The notes: generated by a model not told the origin, from the letters alone. A DNA stretch of 64,000 nt from JALZVT01 sp964634815 (GCA_964634815.1 CAZWMD010000007.1:57898-121897), one strand, 5' to 3'. Counted from the stretch's first letter, positions 1 through 9,151 are shown. A program made the numbers and translations.

Positions 1-53
1 CGAGGATCGCGGGAAATCGTTTTCTACTCACTATCTGGTCTCACTGATACAGG

Positions 54-479
54 TCAACTGCTCTGGGCGGTTTTGTCCGCGCCAATGACCACACTGGCAA
101 TCACAAGGTCTCCCTCATCAGCCAGCGACACAAGCGCAGCCACCCCACCAAGTTTTTGCATCCGCTCAAGCGCCGCGCCCGATAGCTCAAGTAGCGGCGC
201 CCCGGATACAGGCTTGCGCCGCAACTCGAGCTGCCCCCAGTAAACCCCAGCGCCCATTCCTGTACCCAGCGCCTTGGCAGCGGCTTCTTTTACGGCAAAG
301 TACTTTGCGAGGTCTTGCGCGCGAGCGCCTCGCCGGGAGTACTCAGCAAACTCATCTGGACTCAGTATCTTGCGAGCAAATCGTTCAGGGTGGCGGGCCA
401 GAGTCTTTTGTATGCGCTTAACGCTCACCAAATCGATGCCGTTACCCACAATCGCAGAACCTGGAAATCCCGTTGTCAT
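54..479 (-). CDS. acpS: Holo-[acyl-carrier-protein] synthase AcpS
   Basis: Transfers 4'-phosphopantetheine from CoA to the serine of apo-ACP, activating fatty-acid synthesis in the cytosol. The 141-residue product has the family's N-terminal GIDLV motif (about residues 14-18, the Mg-binding Asp) and the downstream FAVKEAAAKALGTG helix with the conserved Glu/Lys. Length is slightly above the usual 120-130, with a longer N-terminus. Its ATG overlaps the recO stop (ATGA), so it is translationally coupled at the end of the lepA-lepB-rnc-era-recO line. pdxJ, which usually lies between recO and acpS, is not there. Family identification is secure. Confidence 0.95.
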   Translation of the reverse strand: MTTGFPGSAIVGNGIDLVSVKRIQKTLARHPERFARKILSPDEFAEYSRRGARAQDLAKYFAVKEAAAKALGTGMGAGVYWGQLELRRKPVSGAPLLELSGAALERMQKLGGVAALVSLADEGDLVIASVVIGADKTAQSS

Positions 480-1183
480 ACACCTCGCCTGTTAGCAGTT
501 AAGAGAAGCTCTCGACTGGTCAACGGCCGATCACCAAGGTGAGGCCGGAGTGCCGCCTGAAAGATACGCTTTGCGGCCCTGCGAATAGATGGCGTATGGA
601 AATTCCCCACATAGATTTCCGTCAGTTCGGCGCCTCGAGCAATGGCCTCATCAGCAGGAGCAGAAACAAAGCCTAGCTCGGGGTGCAATGTGTAGTGTTG
701 ATCTGGTGCGATCGGCTCACCCGTCTGCGCATTCATGGTGAAGTCGGGTGCATAGCCACACTCCTGCAACAGGGCGTGTTCAAAACGCCGCAGTGCAATA
801 CTCAGTGCGACATTTTTTTCTGATTCCACAAGCTCGCGCAAAGTCTTCGCATAGGTTTCAAACAGATAGTTATGTACATCAAGAGGCTCTGTCATCCGCA
901 GCAAAAGCTCGTTTATGTAAAAACCGCAGGCCAACGCATCACCTTCAAGCCCCCCTCCCGGAGCAAGCTCATATTCGGTGAGCGTAAACAACGGACCACG
1001 ACCCACCCAGGAAACCAGACAGTGGACAAACTGTCGGGGAGGTATCTTCTTTTTGTTACCCCGCACGCCTTTGGCAACCAGGGAAACCCGTCCGTGATCC
1101 CGCGAAAACAGTTCGACAAGCAAACTCGTTTCCCGAAACGGTCGCGTATGCAAAACGTAGCTTGGTTGCTGTTGAACCTTCAC
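476..1183 (-). CDS. recO: DNA repair protein RecO
   Basis: RecO works with RecR to load RecA on SSB-coated gaps and to anneal strands in the RecFOR pathway. The 235-residue protein has the N-terminal OB-fold signature (YVLHTRPFRETSLLVELFS, residues 9-27) followed by a basic segment and the mainly helical C-terminal domain (CGYAPDF around residue 148). Length is typical (about 230-245). It lies 5 nt downstream of era and overlaps acpS by 4 nt, the usual rnc-era-recO arrangement. Assignment rests on the N-terminal domain together with synteny. Confidence 0.94.
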   Translation of the reverse strand: MKVQQQPSYVLHTRPFRETSLLVELFSRDHGRVSLVAKGVRGNKKKIPPRQFVHCLVSWVGRGPLFTLTEYELAPGGGLEGDALACGFYINELLLRMTEPLDVHNYLFETYAKTLRELVESEKNVALSIALRRFEHALLQECGYAPDFTMNAQTGEPIAPDQHYTLHPELGFVSAPADEAIARGAELTEIYVGNFHTPSIRRAAKRIFQAALRPHLGDRPLTSRELLLTANRRGV

Positions 1184-1188
1184 AGGTT

Positions 1189-2097
1189 CTAATCATAGCC
1201 TAGATGCGCAAGGCTACGCTCATCATCCGTCCAATTCGCTTTAACCTTGACCCAAAGGCGTAACATCACCTTACGATCCAGCAGGGTTTCAATGTCGGCG
1301 CGGGCATCAGAACCAATGCCTTTCATACGCTCTCCCCCCTTGCCAATCATGATTTGTTTTTGTCCCGCGCGCTCCACGTAGACAACGGCGTGAATCTCTA
1401 GTACCGACACACCTTCGGTGTAACGCTCGATGGCAACAGTCGACCGGTGGGGCAGCTCATCACCGAGGCGACGCATCAGCTTCTCTCGAACTATCTCTGC
1501 CACCAGAAAGCGCTCGCTTTTATCAGTCACCTGATCTTCGTCAAACAGATGCGGCCCCTGGGGCAAATAGGAAAAGACCAACGAGCGCAGCTGATCGACG
1601 CCACGCTTTTTCAGCGCAGCACAACTAATAATTTCCTGAAACTCAAATCGCTTGGCCGTCTCTGCCATTACCGGCAGAACCTGATCGCGCTGCGCAAGCA
1701 GGTCGGTTTTGTTTATCACTGCGATCACCGGGCACTTGGCCCCCTTAATGTGCTCAAGGACAAGATCATCTTCCTCGGTCCAACGGTTGGACTCGAAAAG
1801 AAAGAGCGCAAGATCGACATCAGCCAATACCGAGGTTGCTGCTCGCACCATATAGCGATTTATCGCCCGTCCCCCTGCGGTGGCATGAATACCCGGCGTA
1901 TCAACGTAAATCGCCTGGGCCAGATCGGCGGTATCGACGCCAAGCAGATTGTGGCGTGTGGTCTGGGGCTTACGCGACGTGATGGCAATTTTTTGCCCCA
2001 GCAAATGATTCATTAAAGTGGATTTGCCCACATTGGGGCGGCCGAGAATAGCGACATAACCGCAGCGCTGCGCGGCCGTGGATACACTATCCGTCAT
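1189..2097 (-). CDS. era: GTPase Era
   Basis: Ras-like GTPase that binds the 3' end of 16S rRNA and acts in 30S maturation. G1 GRPNVGKST, the switch region with TTRHN, G3 DTPG and G4 NKTD are all visible, followed by the C-terminal KH domain with the GKGGERMKGIG loop. The open frame runs upstream to 2205, but the ATG at 2097 gives a 302-residue protein of normal length and overlaps the rnc stop as ATGA, so it is chosen as start. Cotranscribed with rnc and recO. Confidence 0.96.
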   Translation of the reverse strand: MTDSVSTAAQRCGYVAILGRPNVGKSTLMNHLLGQKIAITSRKPQTTRHNLLGVDTADLAQAIYVDTPGIHATAGGRAINRYMVRAATSVLADVDLALFLFESNRWTEEDDLVLEHIKGAKCPVIAVINKTDLLAQRDQVLPVMAETAKRFEFQEIISCAALKKRGVDQLRSLVFSYLPQGPHLFDEDQVTDKSERFLVAEIVREKLMRRLGDELPHRSTVAIERYTEGVSVLEIHAVVYVERAGQKQIMIGKGGERMKGIGSDARADIETLLDRKVMLRLWVKVKANWTDDERSLAHLGYD

Positions 2098-2783
2098 GTT
2101 GATACTCCCAATAGTTCCAGTAGCGCAGCAGCGGCATTCTGTTCGGCCGCTCGACGAGAGGCCGCCTGCCCTATGGCCTGTTGGGAGCCGTCCGCGAGCT
2201 GACAACTCACTTCGAAATGCTTGGCGTGGTCGGGGCCGGTAACCTTAATCACTTCATAGCTGGGTAAGGGGCTCTTTCTGGATTGCAGCAGTTCCTGCAA
2301 CAGGGTCTTCGCATCTTTTGTCACCTTGACCTGGTTAAGCCGCTCATCGAACAACCGGAGCAAGAGGCTGCGAGCCACTTCAAAACCGCCATCCAGGTAC
2401 ACCGCGCCTATGACGGCTTCCAAAGCATCCGCAAGAATCGAACTGCGTTGATGGCCCCCGCCTTTGAGCTCGCCACCACCGAGCTCAAGCGCCCGCCCCA
2501 GATCCAGCTCACGAGCAATCAGCGCAAGCGCATCGCGCCGCACCAGGGCCGCCCGCATAAGAGACAAACCGTCCTCATGGGTATTTGGATAACGTAGATA
2601 GAGTTCATGAGCAATCACCTGACCAAGTACGGCGTCGCCCAGAAACTCCAATCGCTCGTTGTTTAATGACCCCATGCTCTTGTGACGCAGCGCCTGGCGC
2701 ATCAGCTCGGGATTCGCGAACTCAACTCCCAGCAGACGGCAAACTCGTTGCAGCTCGACTGACTGAGAGGAGGCATTGGACAC
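2094..2783 (-). CDS. rnc: Ribonuclease III
   Basis: Double-strand-specific endoribonuclease that processes rRNA precursors and structured mRNAs. The signature NERLEFLGDAVL lies at residues 42-53, the second acidic cluster is DALEAVIGAVYLD, and a dsRNA-binding domain occupies the last 70 residues with the ASRRAAEQNAA helix. Start is GTG at 2783, sharing one base with the TAG of the upstream DUF4845 gene. The stop overlaps the era ATG. Length (229) is normal. Confidence 0.96.
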   Translation of the reverse strand: MSNASSQSVELQRVCRLLGVEFANPELMRQALRHKSMGSLNNERLEFLGDAVLGQVIAHELYLRYPNTHEDGLSLMRAALVRRDALALIARELDLGRALELGGGELKGGGHQRSSILADALEAVIGAVYLDGGFEVARSLLLRLFDERLNQVKVTKDAKTLLQELLQSRKSPLPSYEVIKVTGPDHAKHFEVSCQLADGSQQAIGQAASRRAAEQNAAAALLELLGVST

Positions 2784-3172
2784 TATTGGCCAAATTCCTT
2801 CTGGAACACCAGCACTACGTCTACGTTTGCAAAAATATTCTCGCGAATTTCATAGTCGAGCATGAGTTTGTTGCCCTTTTTCTTGTCGTTTTTGATGGCA
2901 ACAATATCTTCGCTCTTCAGTGTTCGAATGCTGTTGACCTTCAATCCCTTATTCACAGCGGTGTGAATTCTTGTCTTGCTGCCACCCTTCACCAGACCTG
3001 GATCAAGCGTCTCAATAACCTGGGTTAGCGAGCGGTTGTCCATATAGTGGGGGCCGAGCGTCAGACCCACGTTCATTACGATCGCCAGAACGATCAATAA
3101 CATCAGCACACCAAACATGGACAGCCCGGATTGGCGGCGGCGATGAGATAGCATGGAAGTACGATGTGTCAT
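2783..3172 (-). CDS. DUF4845-family membrane protein
   Basis: Small protein of the DUF4845 family, commonly found between lepB and rnc in Gammaproteobacteria; its function is not established. The frame starting at ATG 3172 encodes 129 residues: a short basic N-terminus, one hydrophobic segment (LSMFGVLMLLIVLAIVMNVGL, about residues 17-37) and a soluble C-terminal part with TLDPGLVKGG. The N-terminus resembles a type IV pilin-like or Tad-like membrane anchor. The start is 1 nt past the lepB stop, consistent with coupled translation; ATG 3154 is an alternative. Family recognition comes from sequence pattern plus position. Confidence 0.82.
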   Translation of the reverse strand: MTHRTSMLSHRRRQSGLSMFGVLMLLIVLAIVMNVGLTLGPHYMDNRSLTQVIETLDPGLVKGGSKTRIHTAVNKGLKVNSIRTLKSEDIVAIKNDKKKGNKLMLDYEIRENIFANVDVVLVFQKEFGQ

Positions 3173-3173
3173 G

Positions 3174-3965
3174 TCAGCGAATTTCCTGATTTCGTTCGAA
3201 GCTGGGAATCGACCAACCAGGCATATGCATCCAGATTCTGAAAGCACGACCCACAATGTTTGATTCCGGCACAAAAGCGAACTCGGGTTGAATTGTGCCC
3301 CAGCCTCTACTGTCAAAGCTCGCGCCCCTATTATCACCCATCATGAAGTAGTGATCCTGTGGCACCTGCCACGATTCCGCAGGTTCGAGGGTGGAATATC
3401 GCCAAACGGGATGTGCGACGTCTCCCAACTGCTCAGTGTATTCGCGAACTCTCACCCGGGATTCGCCAAACGGCCCCGCTGAGACCTCAAACTCTCTGTC
3501 AAAAGTGTATGAGAGTCTCTCGCCATTGATGTATAACGTCTTGTTTCTATAGGATATTTCATCACCCGGCAGTCCAACTACCCGTTTTATGAAGTAATCG
3601 CTGCTATGGCGCGGCACAAACACCATAACGTCTCCGCGCGCGGGCTTGCCTACGTCAAGTATCTTGGTGCCAACGACAGGAAGGCGCACGCCATAGGCGT
3701 ATTTGTTAACAAGAATGAAATCGCCAACCTCGAGTGTTGGAATCATTGAACCTGATGGAATCTGGTAGGGTTCGACCAGAAAACTGCGTAAAAAGAACAC
3801 CACAAAGAGCACCGGGAAAAACGAGCGGGCATATTCCACAGCGATGGGTTCCGCTGCACCCGCTTGCCGCTTGGGCTTCCACAGCAATGTGTCGAGCAGC
3901 CAAAGCAAGCCCGTCAGCAAGACTGCAAGAGTAAGCACCAGCGGAAAATTGATGTAGTCCATCAC
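3174..3965 (-). CDS. lepB: Signal peptidase I
   Basis: Inner-membrane serine protease that removes signal peptides from exported preproteins. Two N-terminal membrane segments (about residues 7-28 and 48-65) precede the periplasmic catalytic domain. Box B contains the nucleophile Ser73 in PSGSMIPTL, box D the general-base Lys127 in FIKRVVGLPGD, and box E is GDNRGASFDSRGWG. Length 263 is in the normal range for a gammaproteobacterial LepB without the long insertion. Cotranscribed after lepA, as in Pseudomonas and E. coli. Confidence 0.96.
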   Translation of the reverse strand: MMDYINFPLVLTLAVLLTGLLWLLDTLLWKPKRQAGAAEPIAVEYARSFFPVLFVVFFLRSFLVEPYQIPSGSMIPTLEVGDFILVNKYAYGVRLPVVGTKILDVGKPARGDVMVFVPRHSSDYFIKRVVGLPGDEISYRNKTLYINGERLSYTFDREFEVSAGPFGESRVRVREYTEQLGDVAHPVWRYSTLEPAESWQVPQDHYFMMGDNRGASFDSRGWGTIQPEFAFVPESNIVGRAFRIWMHMPGWSIPSFERNQEIR

Positions 3966-4000
3966 AACTCAAAAACCCTGGGTCTGGTTAAGTGCACCCC

Positions 4001-5794
4001 TCAGCGCTCGACTTTGAGAGCGGCAAGAAATGCATCCTGAGGAATTTCAACGCTACCCACCTGCTTCATCCGTTTCTTGCCGGCTTTTTGTTTTTCAAGA
4101 AGCTTTTTCTTGCGCGTGATATCACCGCCATAGCACTTTGCAGTGACATTTTTACGCAGGGCCTTCACAGTTTGCCGAGCAATGATATGTCCGCCAATGG
4201 CCGCTTGAATCGCCACATCAAACATTTGCCGGGGTATGAGTTCTTTCATCTTTTCGGCCAAAGACCGTCCACGACTCTGGGCATCATCGCGATGCACAAT
4301 CATCGCCAACGCATCAACCTTGTCACCGTTGATGAGAATATCGAGTTTAACCAGGGGGGCCGCTTCAAAACTCTTGAACGCATAATCAAGAGAGGCATAG
4401 CCTCGGCTCACAGACTTCAATCGATCAAAGAAGTCGAGTACCACTTCAGCCATCGGCATTGAGTAGGTCATCGAGACCTGACCCGATGAAAACTGCATGT
4501 TCGTCTGCACCCCCCGACGTTCTACGCAAAGGGTTATCACGTTGCCAACAAACTCCTGCGGCACAAGGATGTTGACCTCAGCAACGGGCTCACGCATCTC
4601 TTGTACGTTGTCCGGCAACTGCGACGGGTTGTCCACCAACTGCTGCACGCCCTTGTTATCAATGACCTCATAAACCACTGTAGGCGCACTGGTAATCAGA
4701 TCGAGATTGTATTCACGTTCCAGACGCTCTTGAATGATCTCCATGTGCAGCATGCCAAGAAAGCCACAGCGAAAACCAAAACCCAGCGCATCTGAACTCT
4801 CGGGCTCATAGTAAAGTGACGCATCGTTCAGCGTGAGCTTTGACAACGCCTCGCGAAAACTCTCAAAGTCTTCAGAACTGACCGGAAACAACCCCGCGTA
4901 GACCTGCGGCTTGACCTGTGCAAAACCAGGGAGCTGTTCTATGTCCTGATGCTTGGCGCTCACAATGGTGTCGCCAACCGGCGCTCCGCGAATGTCTTTG
5001 ATACCGGCAACAACGTAACCCACTTCACCGGCTTCAAGAATCTTGTCTGGCGAACGTTTGGGCGTGAAACGTCCCAGATCATCAACCACCTGGGCCTTGC
5101 CCACTGACTTGATGATGATCTTGTCGCCCTTATTAATGGTGCCCTGCACCACTCTGATCAGCGACACAATGCCCAGATAATTATCGAACCAGGAATCGAT
5201 AATTAGCGCCTGGAGAGGCGCATCACGGTCCCCTTCCGGCGCAGGAATCTCAGCTACCAGTTGCTCAAGCAGATCTTCAACACCCACCCCGGTCTTTGCC
5301 GAAATCTGCAACGCCTCGTCGGCAGGCAGACCAATGATCTCTTCGACCTCTGCTGCCACCCGCTCTGGGTCAGCCTGAGGCAGATCCATTTTATTGAGTA
5401 CCGGCAGCACTTCGAGCCCCTGCTCAATCGCCGTATAGCAATTTGCCACCGACTGGGCTTCAACGCCCTGTGCGGCATCCACAACCAGCAATGCTCCCTC
5501 ACAGGCCGCTAGTGAGCGTGACACCTCATAACTGAAATCGACGTGCCCGGGGGTATCGATAAAGTTAAGTTGATAGGTTTCACCGTCGTTGCCCTTGTAG
5601 TGCAGGGTGACACTCTGGGCTTTGATGGTGATTCCACGCTCGCGCTCGAGATCCATCGAATCAAGAACCTGAGCCTCCATCTCACGAGCGCTGAGCCCCC
5701 CACAGAGTTGAATCAGGCGGTCAGCCAGAGTCGACTTGCCATGATCAATATGGGCAATGATCGAAAAATTGCGAATGTTCTGAATTTCAGACAA
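4001..5794 (-). CDS. lepA: Elongation factor 4 (LepA)
   Basis: Ribosome-dependent GTPase resembling EF-G without domain IV, implicated in translation and 30S biogenesis. G1 AHIDHGKST, G3 DTPGHVDF and G4 NKMDLP are present, and the LepA-specific C-terminal domain ends in a basic tail. No ATG precedes the conserved N-terminus (NIRNFSIIAHIDH). The frame opens with TTG at 5824, but TTG at 5794 has a GAGG SD sequence 8 nt upstream and gives 597 residues, the usual LepA length, so it is preferred. lepB follows. Confidence 0.95.
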   Translation of the reverse strand: MSEIQNIRNFSIIAHIDHGKSTLADRLIQLCGGLSAREMEAQVLDSMDLERERGITIKAQSVTLHYKGNDGETYQLNFIDTPGHVDFSYEVSRSLAACEGALLVVDAAQGVEAQSVANCYTAIEQGLEVLPVLNKMDLPQADPERVAAEVEEIIGLPADEALQISAKTGVGVEDLLEQLVAEIPAPEGDRDAPLQALIIDSWFDNYLGIVSLIRVVQGTINKGDKIIIKSVGKAQVVDDLGRFTPKRSPDKILEAGEVGYVVAGIKDIRGAPVGDTIVSAKHQDIEQLPGFAQVKPQVYAGLFPVSSEDFESFREALSKLTLNDASLYYEPESSDALGFGFRCGFLGMLHMEIIQERLEREYNLDLITSAPTVVYEVIDNKGVQQLVDNPSQLPDNVQEMREPVAEVNILVPQEFVGNVITLCVERRGVQTNMQFSSGQVSMTYSMPMAEVVLDFFDRLKSVSRGYASLDYAFKSFEAAPLVKLDILINGDKVDALAMIVHRDDAQSRGRSLAEKMKELIPRQMFDVAIQAAIGGHIIARQTVKALRKNVTAKCYGGDITRKKKLLEKQKAGKKRMKQVGSVEIPQDAFLAALKVER

Positions 5795-5945
5795 GCCAGG
5801 GACCTCGGCCAGTTTTGACCCCAACTACAAAAGGCAGCATGAGGAGCGGCTAAAACCGGCGGAGTGTAGCGAAATCCGACACCGGGCGCACCCAGCCCGG
5901 CCAGCCGCAAAGGGCACAGACCGGGCGTCGAGAACTAACTGGGCG

Positions 5946-7430
5946 CTATGGAACCCTGAGCGCTCTGAAAGTTGGTGAGCCACCACGAACAATCAACACC
6001 GGCACAGATTTTCCTGTCTCAAGGCCTTCAACGATCTTGCTAAAAGAAGCTACTGATTCCACGGACTTGTTGGCAAGCCGCGTAATGATATCGCCCGGTG
6101 CGATACCCGCCTCAGCCGCCGCGCCTTTTGACGCCACAACGCGAACCCCTTCAGAAAGAGCAAAACGTTCAAGATCTGCCTTGGAGATCGACTCGACGGT
6201 CAATCCGATAGGACTGTCAGAGCTTTCTTCTTCGGCATCATCCGCGCCAGCTACAAACGGATTGCCAGAATCCGACAGTTCACCAATTTTCACTTTAAGA
6301 CGTTTGTTCTTCCCGGCACGCACAACATCTACTGATGCGTTGGTACCTGCCCGGGTACGACCAACCAGGTGGGGCAAATCTGCGGAGAGATCCACTTCTT
6401 CGCCGTTGAACTTAACAATGATGTCGCCCGCCTGGATGCCGCCCTTAGCTGCTGGACCGTCTGCCAATACCTGGGCAACCAGCGCACCCCCGGGTTTTTT
6501 CAAACCAAAACTCTCTGCAAGTTCTCGATCCACATCCTGGATAGACACACCCAACCAGCCTCTGGAAACTCGTCCGTCTTTCTTTAGCTGGTCAACAACT
6601 TCCATCGCCACATCGATAGGAATCGCAAAGGACACACCCATAAAGCCGCCAGAACGAGTGTAGATTTGCGAATTGATACCAATCACTTCGCCATCCAGAT
6701 CGAATAACGGCCCACCAGAATTGCCGGGGTTAATCGCAACATCGGTCTGAATAAAAGGGACGTAGTTTTCGCCGTTTTCCGTCGGCAAGCTGCGACCTTT
6801 GGCACTTACGATGCCGGCCGTCACAGAGTAATCAAACCCAAATGGTGAACCAATAGCCAGAACCCACTCGCCTACTTTCAACTTCTCTGAATTACCCAGC
6901 TTAACAACAGGCAAGTTCTTCGCTTCAATCTTAAGTACAGCAAGATCCGAGCGCTCATCTGCGCCAATAAGCTTCGCCTCAAGTTCGCGACGATCATTCA
7001 AGCGAACGATGATCTTGTCTGCGTCTTCAACAACGTGATTGTTGGTAAGAATATAGCCGTCCGCAGACACAATAAATCCACTACCTAACGAGCGCGGTGC
7101 GTTCGGTTGACCAGGACCGCCACCAGGACCGCCATCCGGAAAGAATCGGCGAAAAAACTCGTCGAGCTGCTCGCTACCCTGGCTCCGGCCACGCCGGCTT
7201 GAGGAATTTTGTTCGGTAGAGATATTTACAACAGCGGGTGATTGCTTCTCCACCAGAGACGTGAAGTCTGGTAACTCACGAGCAGAGAGACCTGGACTAA
7301 CCGAGGCAACAAGAAGCAGCAGTAAGGCACTCAGCAGCCATTGCGGCGAGATCCATTGACTCTGACTACTTTCGGCTACCACCTGACTTGGAGCGCCATT
7401 GAATTTCCTAGCTACGATCGGTTGAAGCAC
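5946..7430 (-). CDS. degP: Periplasmic serine endoprotease DegP/MucD
   Basis: HtrA-family protease/chaperone that degrades misfolded envelope proteins and sits in the sigma-E regulon. From the GTG at 7430 the protein is 494 residues: hydrophobic signal segment (about 31-48), trypsin-like domain with catalytic His132 (NNHVVED), Asp162 (RSDLAVLKI) and Ser238 (NPGNSGGP), then two PDZ domains (about 293-383 and 405-490). A Gly/Pro-rich linker follows EFFRRFFP. The start was chosen because AGGAGG lies 6 nt before GTG 7430; the longer frame from TTG 7496 has no such site and overlaps rseC. Last gene of the rpoE-rseA-rseB-rseC-mucD module. Confidence 0.95.
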   Translation of the reverse strand: MLQPIVARKFNGAPSQVVAESSQSQWISPQWLLSALLLLLVASVSPGLSARELPDFTSLVEKQSPAVVNISTEQNSSSRRGRSQGSEQLDEFFRRFFPDGGPGGGPGQPNAPRSLGSGFIVSADGYILTNNHVVEDADKIIVRLNDRRELEAKLIGADERSDLAVLKIEAKNLPVVKLGNSEKLKVGEWVLAIGSPFGFDYSVTAGIVSAKGRSLPTENGENYVPFIQTDVAINPGNSGGPLFDLDGEVIGINSQIYTRSGGFMGVSFAIPIDVAMEVVDQLKKDGRVSRGWLGVSIQDVDRELAESFGLKKPGGALVAQVLADGPAAKGGIQAGDIIVKFNGEEVDLSADLPHLVGRTRAGTNASVDVVRAGKNKRLKVKIGELSDSGNPFVAGADDAEEESSDSPIGLTVESISKADLERFALSEGVRVVASKGAAAEAGIAPGDIITRLANKSVESVASFSKIVEGLETGKSVPVLIVRGGSPTFRALRVP

Positions 7431-7485
7431 AGGCTTCCTCCTGTAAATAAACTCATTCTCTAAGACCCTAATTGGGGTCAGTTGT

Positions 7486-7923
7486 TCAACAATCAAGGGG
7501 ACTGATGGACAATCGATTATAAAAAACCTGTTTCAGGTTTTGCCGATAGCGGTAACTCAACGCCATACCGCCGGCAAATCCACCGATCGCTGTCAGCCCC
7601 TGAGTTATCGGCTCCATGGCTGTCACCGACGAGAGAGCAACTGAAGCCAAGGCGCCAACAACGGGCGCACCAAAAAGAATGGCGGTAACCAGGCGCAAAC
7701 GCGCCACAGGAACACTCAGATTCACCGACTGGCCGACCTGAAAGGTATCAGCGGCCGTTGCCTGGCTTGGTGTGAAGGAAAAGTGTTGATTGTCTGCAGA
7801 CAGATTATTCGTACTCCCAGAAAACGAACAGGTGCAATTCTTGCAACGCTGACTGGGAAATTCGATGACCACCCCTTCTGCTGCGTGAGCGACAACCGTT
7901 CCGCGTCTGCTCACCTGCAACAT
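7486..7923 (-). CDS. rseC: SoxR-reducing / sigma-E regulatory protein RseC (MucC)
   Basis: Inner-membrane protein of the RseC/MucC family, encoded in sigma-E operons; RseC is linked to SoxR reduction in E. coli and MucC modulates AlgU in Pseudomonas. The 145-residue product has an N-terminal cytosolic part with a cysteine cluster (CKNCTC, residues 27-32) and two hydrophobic segments (about residues 78-98 and 106-124). Position between rseB and degP agrees. The precise role in this organism is not shown. Confidence 0.88.
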   Translation of the reverse strand: MLQVSRRGTVVAHAAEGVVIEFPSQRCKNCTCSFSGSTNNLSADNQHFSFTPSQATAADTFQVGQSVNLSVPVARLRLVTAILFGAPVVGALASVALSSVTAMEPITQGLTAIGGFAGGMALSYRYRQNLKQVFYNRLSISPLDC

Positions 7924-7973
7924 GGTTGCTCCGACGCCTTCGGGAAGCGCTGCATCAAGGGGTGGAATATCCG

Positions 7974-9065
7974 TTACTTGGAATAACTGACCTTGGTCGC
8001 TATAGCCGCTGCTGTCTTGGGAGGCACTTCGCCAATTACTGTCACCAGATGCCGCTTTTTATCAGGGCCATGGACGAGTCGGGTCACCGAAACGGTAGCC
8101 CCCGTACGCGTCATCATATTGGTTGCAGCAGCGTTTGGCATATCCTCAACAAAGACAGAAATCGCCGCCAGCCCATCGGAATACATCAGGGTACTAACGT
8201 CCTGTTTGGTCGCCGGCGCATGACGCATATCAGATGAGGCCATCTCGAACCCCTCGGGCAACCAGTCCGCATGCCATTTCACATCAGGATGTGAGGCTGA
8301 ATCTGATTCATCAGCCACCTGTAAGTGATCAATCACTGAACCATTGGGCTGCTCGGGTTCAAGTGCGGCATGATCAACCTTTGAACCTATAACCACCTGA
8401 CTGAATTGGAAAACTTCCAGCGCCGTATTGTGCCCTTCATCCATGAGTTCGGACTTGAGCAGCAATCCGGTTTCTTTATCTAGCCAGAGTCGATACCCGT
8501 ACCGATGTTCGTCGCGCGCTTTCACCGACAGGCGTACCGCCGCACGACCTGCAATGCGACCAGAACCTCGCATCGATAAATCATAATGACTGGACACATC
8601 ACTAAAGTCGCGAATAAAAGCCCGGGCGAACGGACCCGCAGGGATAGAGCCACCCATTGCCACCAGCTTGTCGCCGGGTTGCAAAATACAGAGCACTTTT
8701 TCGCCTTCTCGAACAATCTCGCGAGGTGCGCCGTTGAGATGCACCAGGCGTTCGTGCTCTACGCCATCTTTGGTGACGTGCACTACTCGCAGACTCGACA
8801 TGTTGCCGCCGCTCCAGTAGCTGAACACGCCGTCGTAGTCCAATTCTGCAAAAGCATCGTTCATTCGACCAAGCCAACGATCGACTTCGCTTGAGTCAGC
8901 CTTTTCTGTAGCTACAGAATGGGTTACAGACTGCCCTACAGCCGGATTGGCGGCGTGCTCGGCAGCATAGGCAGTAGCAACAAAGCTACTCGCCGCGCCA
9001 AAGACTGTTGCGCCAAGAGTAATAGCCCGTAGAGCCAGGCGCAGGGTCGATGTTATGTACTTCAT
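7974..9065 (-). CDS. rseB: Sigma-E factor regulatory protein RseB (MucB)
   Basis: Periplasmic protein that binds the anti-sigma factor RseA and protects it from DegS until lipopolysaccharide or lipoprotein signals displace it. A signal peptide (MKYITSTLRLALRAITLG to about AYA) is followed by the N-terminal LolA-like domain (DYDGVFSYWSGG, LRVVHVTKDGVEHERLV) and the C-terminal MucB domain (WLPEGFEM). Start taken as ATG 9065 (363 residues); the frame is open to GTG 9107 through a 15-bp tandem duplication that adds an IKSMQ repeat. No strong SD separates these starts. Confidence 0.93.
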   Translation of the reverse strand: MKYITSTLRLALRAITLGATVFGAASSFVATAYAAEHAANPAVGQSVTHSVATEKADSSEVDRWLGRMNDAFAELDYDGVFSYWSGGNMSSLRVVHVTKDGVEHERLVHLNGAPREIVREGEKVLCILQPGDKLVAMGGSIPAGPFARAFIRDFSDVSSHYDLSMRGSGRIAGRAAVRLSVKARDEHRYGYRLWLDKETGLLLKSELMDEGHNTALEVFQFSQVVIGSKVDHAALEPEQPNGSVIDHLQVADESDSASHPDVKWHADWLPEGFEMASSDMRHAPATKQDVSTLMYSDGLAAISVFVEDMPNAAATNMMTRTGATVSVTRLVHGPDKKRHLVTVIGEVPPKTAAAIATKVSYSK

Positions 9066-9067
9066 TT

Positions 9068-9097
9068 GCATGGACTTGATCTGCATGGACTTGATCT
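9068..9097. repeat. 15-bp tandem duplication at the 5' end of rseB
   Basis: Two exact adjacent copies of GCATGGACTTGATCT (9068-9082 and 9083-9097). They lie across or just before the rseB start and create in-frame repeated ATG codons, which makes the true start ambiguous. A slippage-type duplication is the simplest origin. Confidence 0.85.
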
Positions 9098-9117
9098 GCT
9101 GCAACACCGTTTTATTA

Positions 9118-9151
9118 AGAGTAAGAAATCTTTTACTCAGAGTAAGAAATC
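9118..9151. repeat. 13-bp direct repeat over the rseA stop
   Basis: AGAGTAAGAAATC occurs at 9118-9130 and again at 9139-9151, 21 bp apart. The right copy encodes the last residues of RseA (ISYSE, minus strand); the left copy lies downstream of the stop in the short rseA-rseB spacer. It looks like a duplication of the rseA 3' end. Confidence 0.8.
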
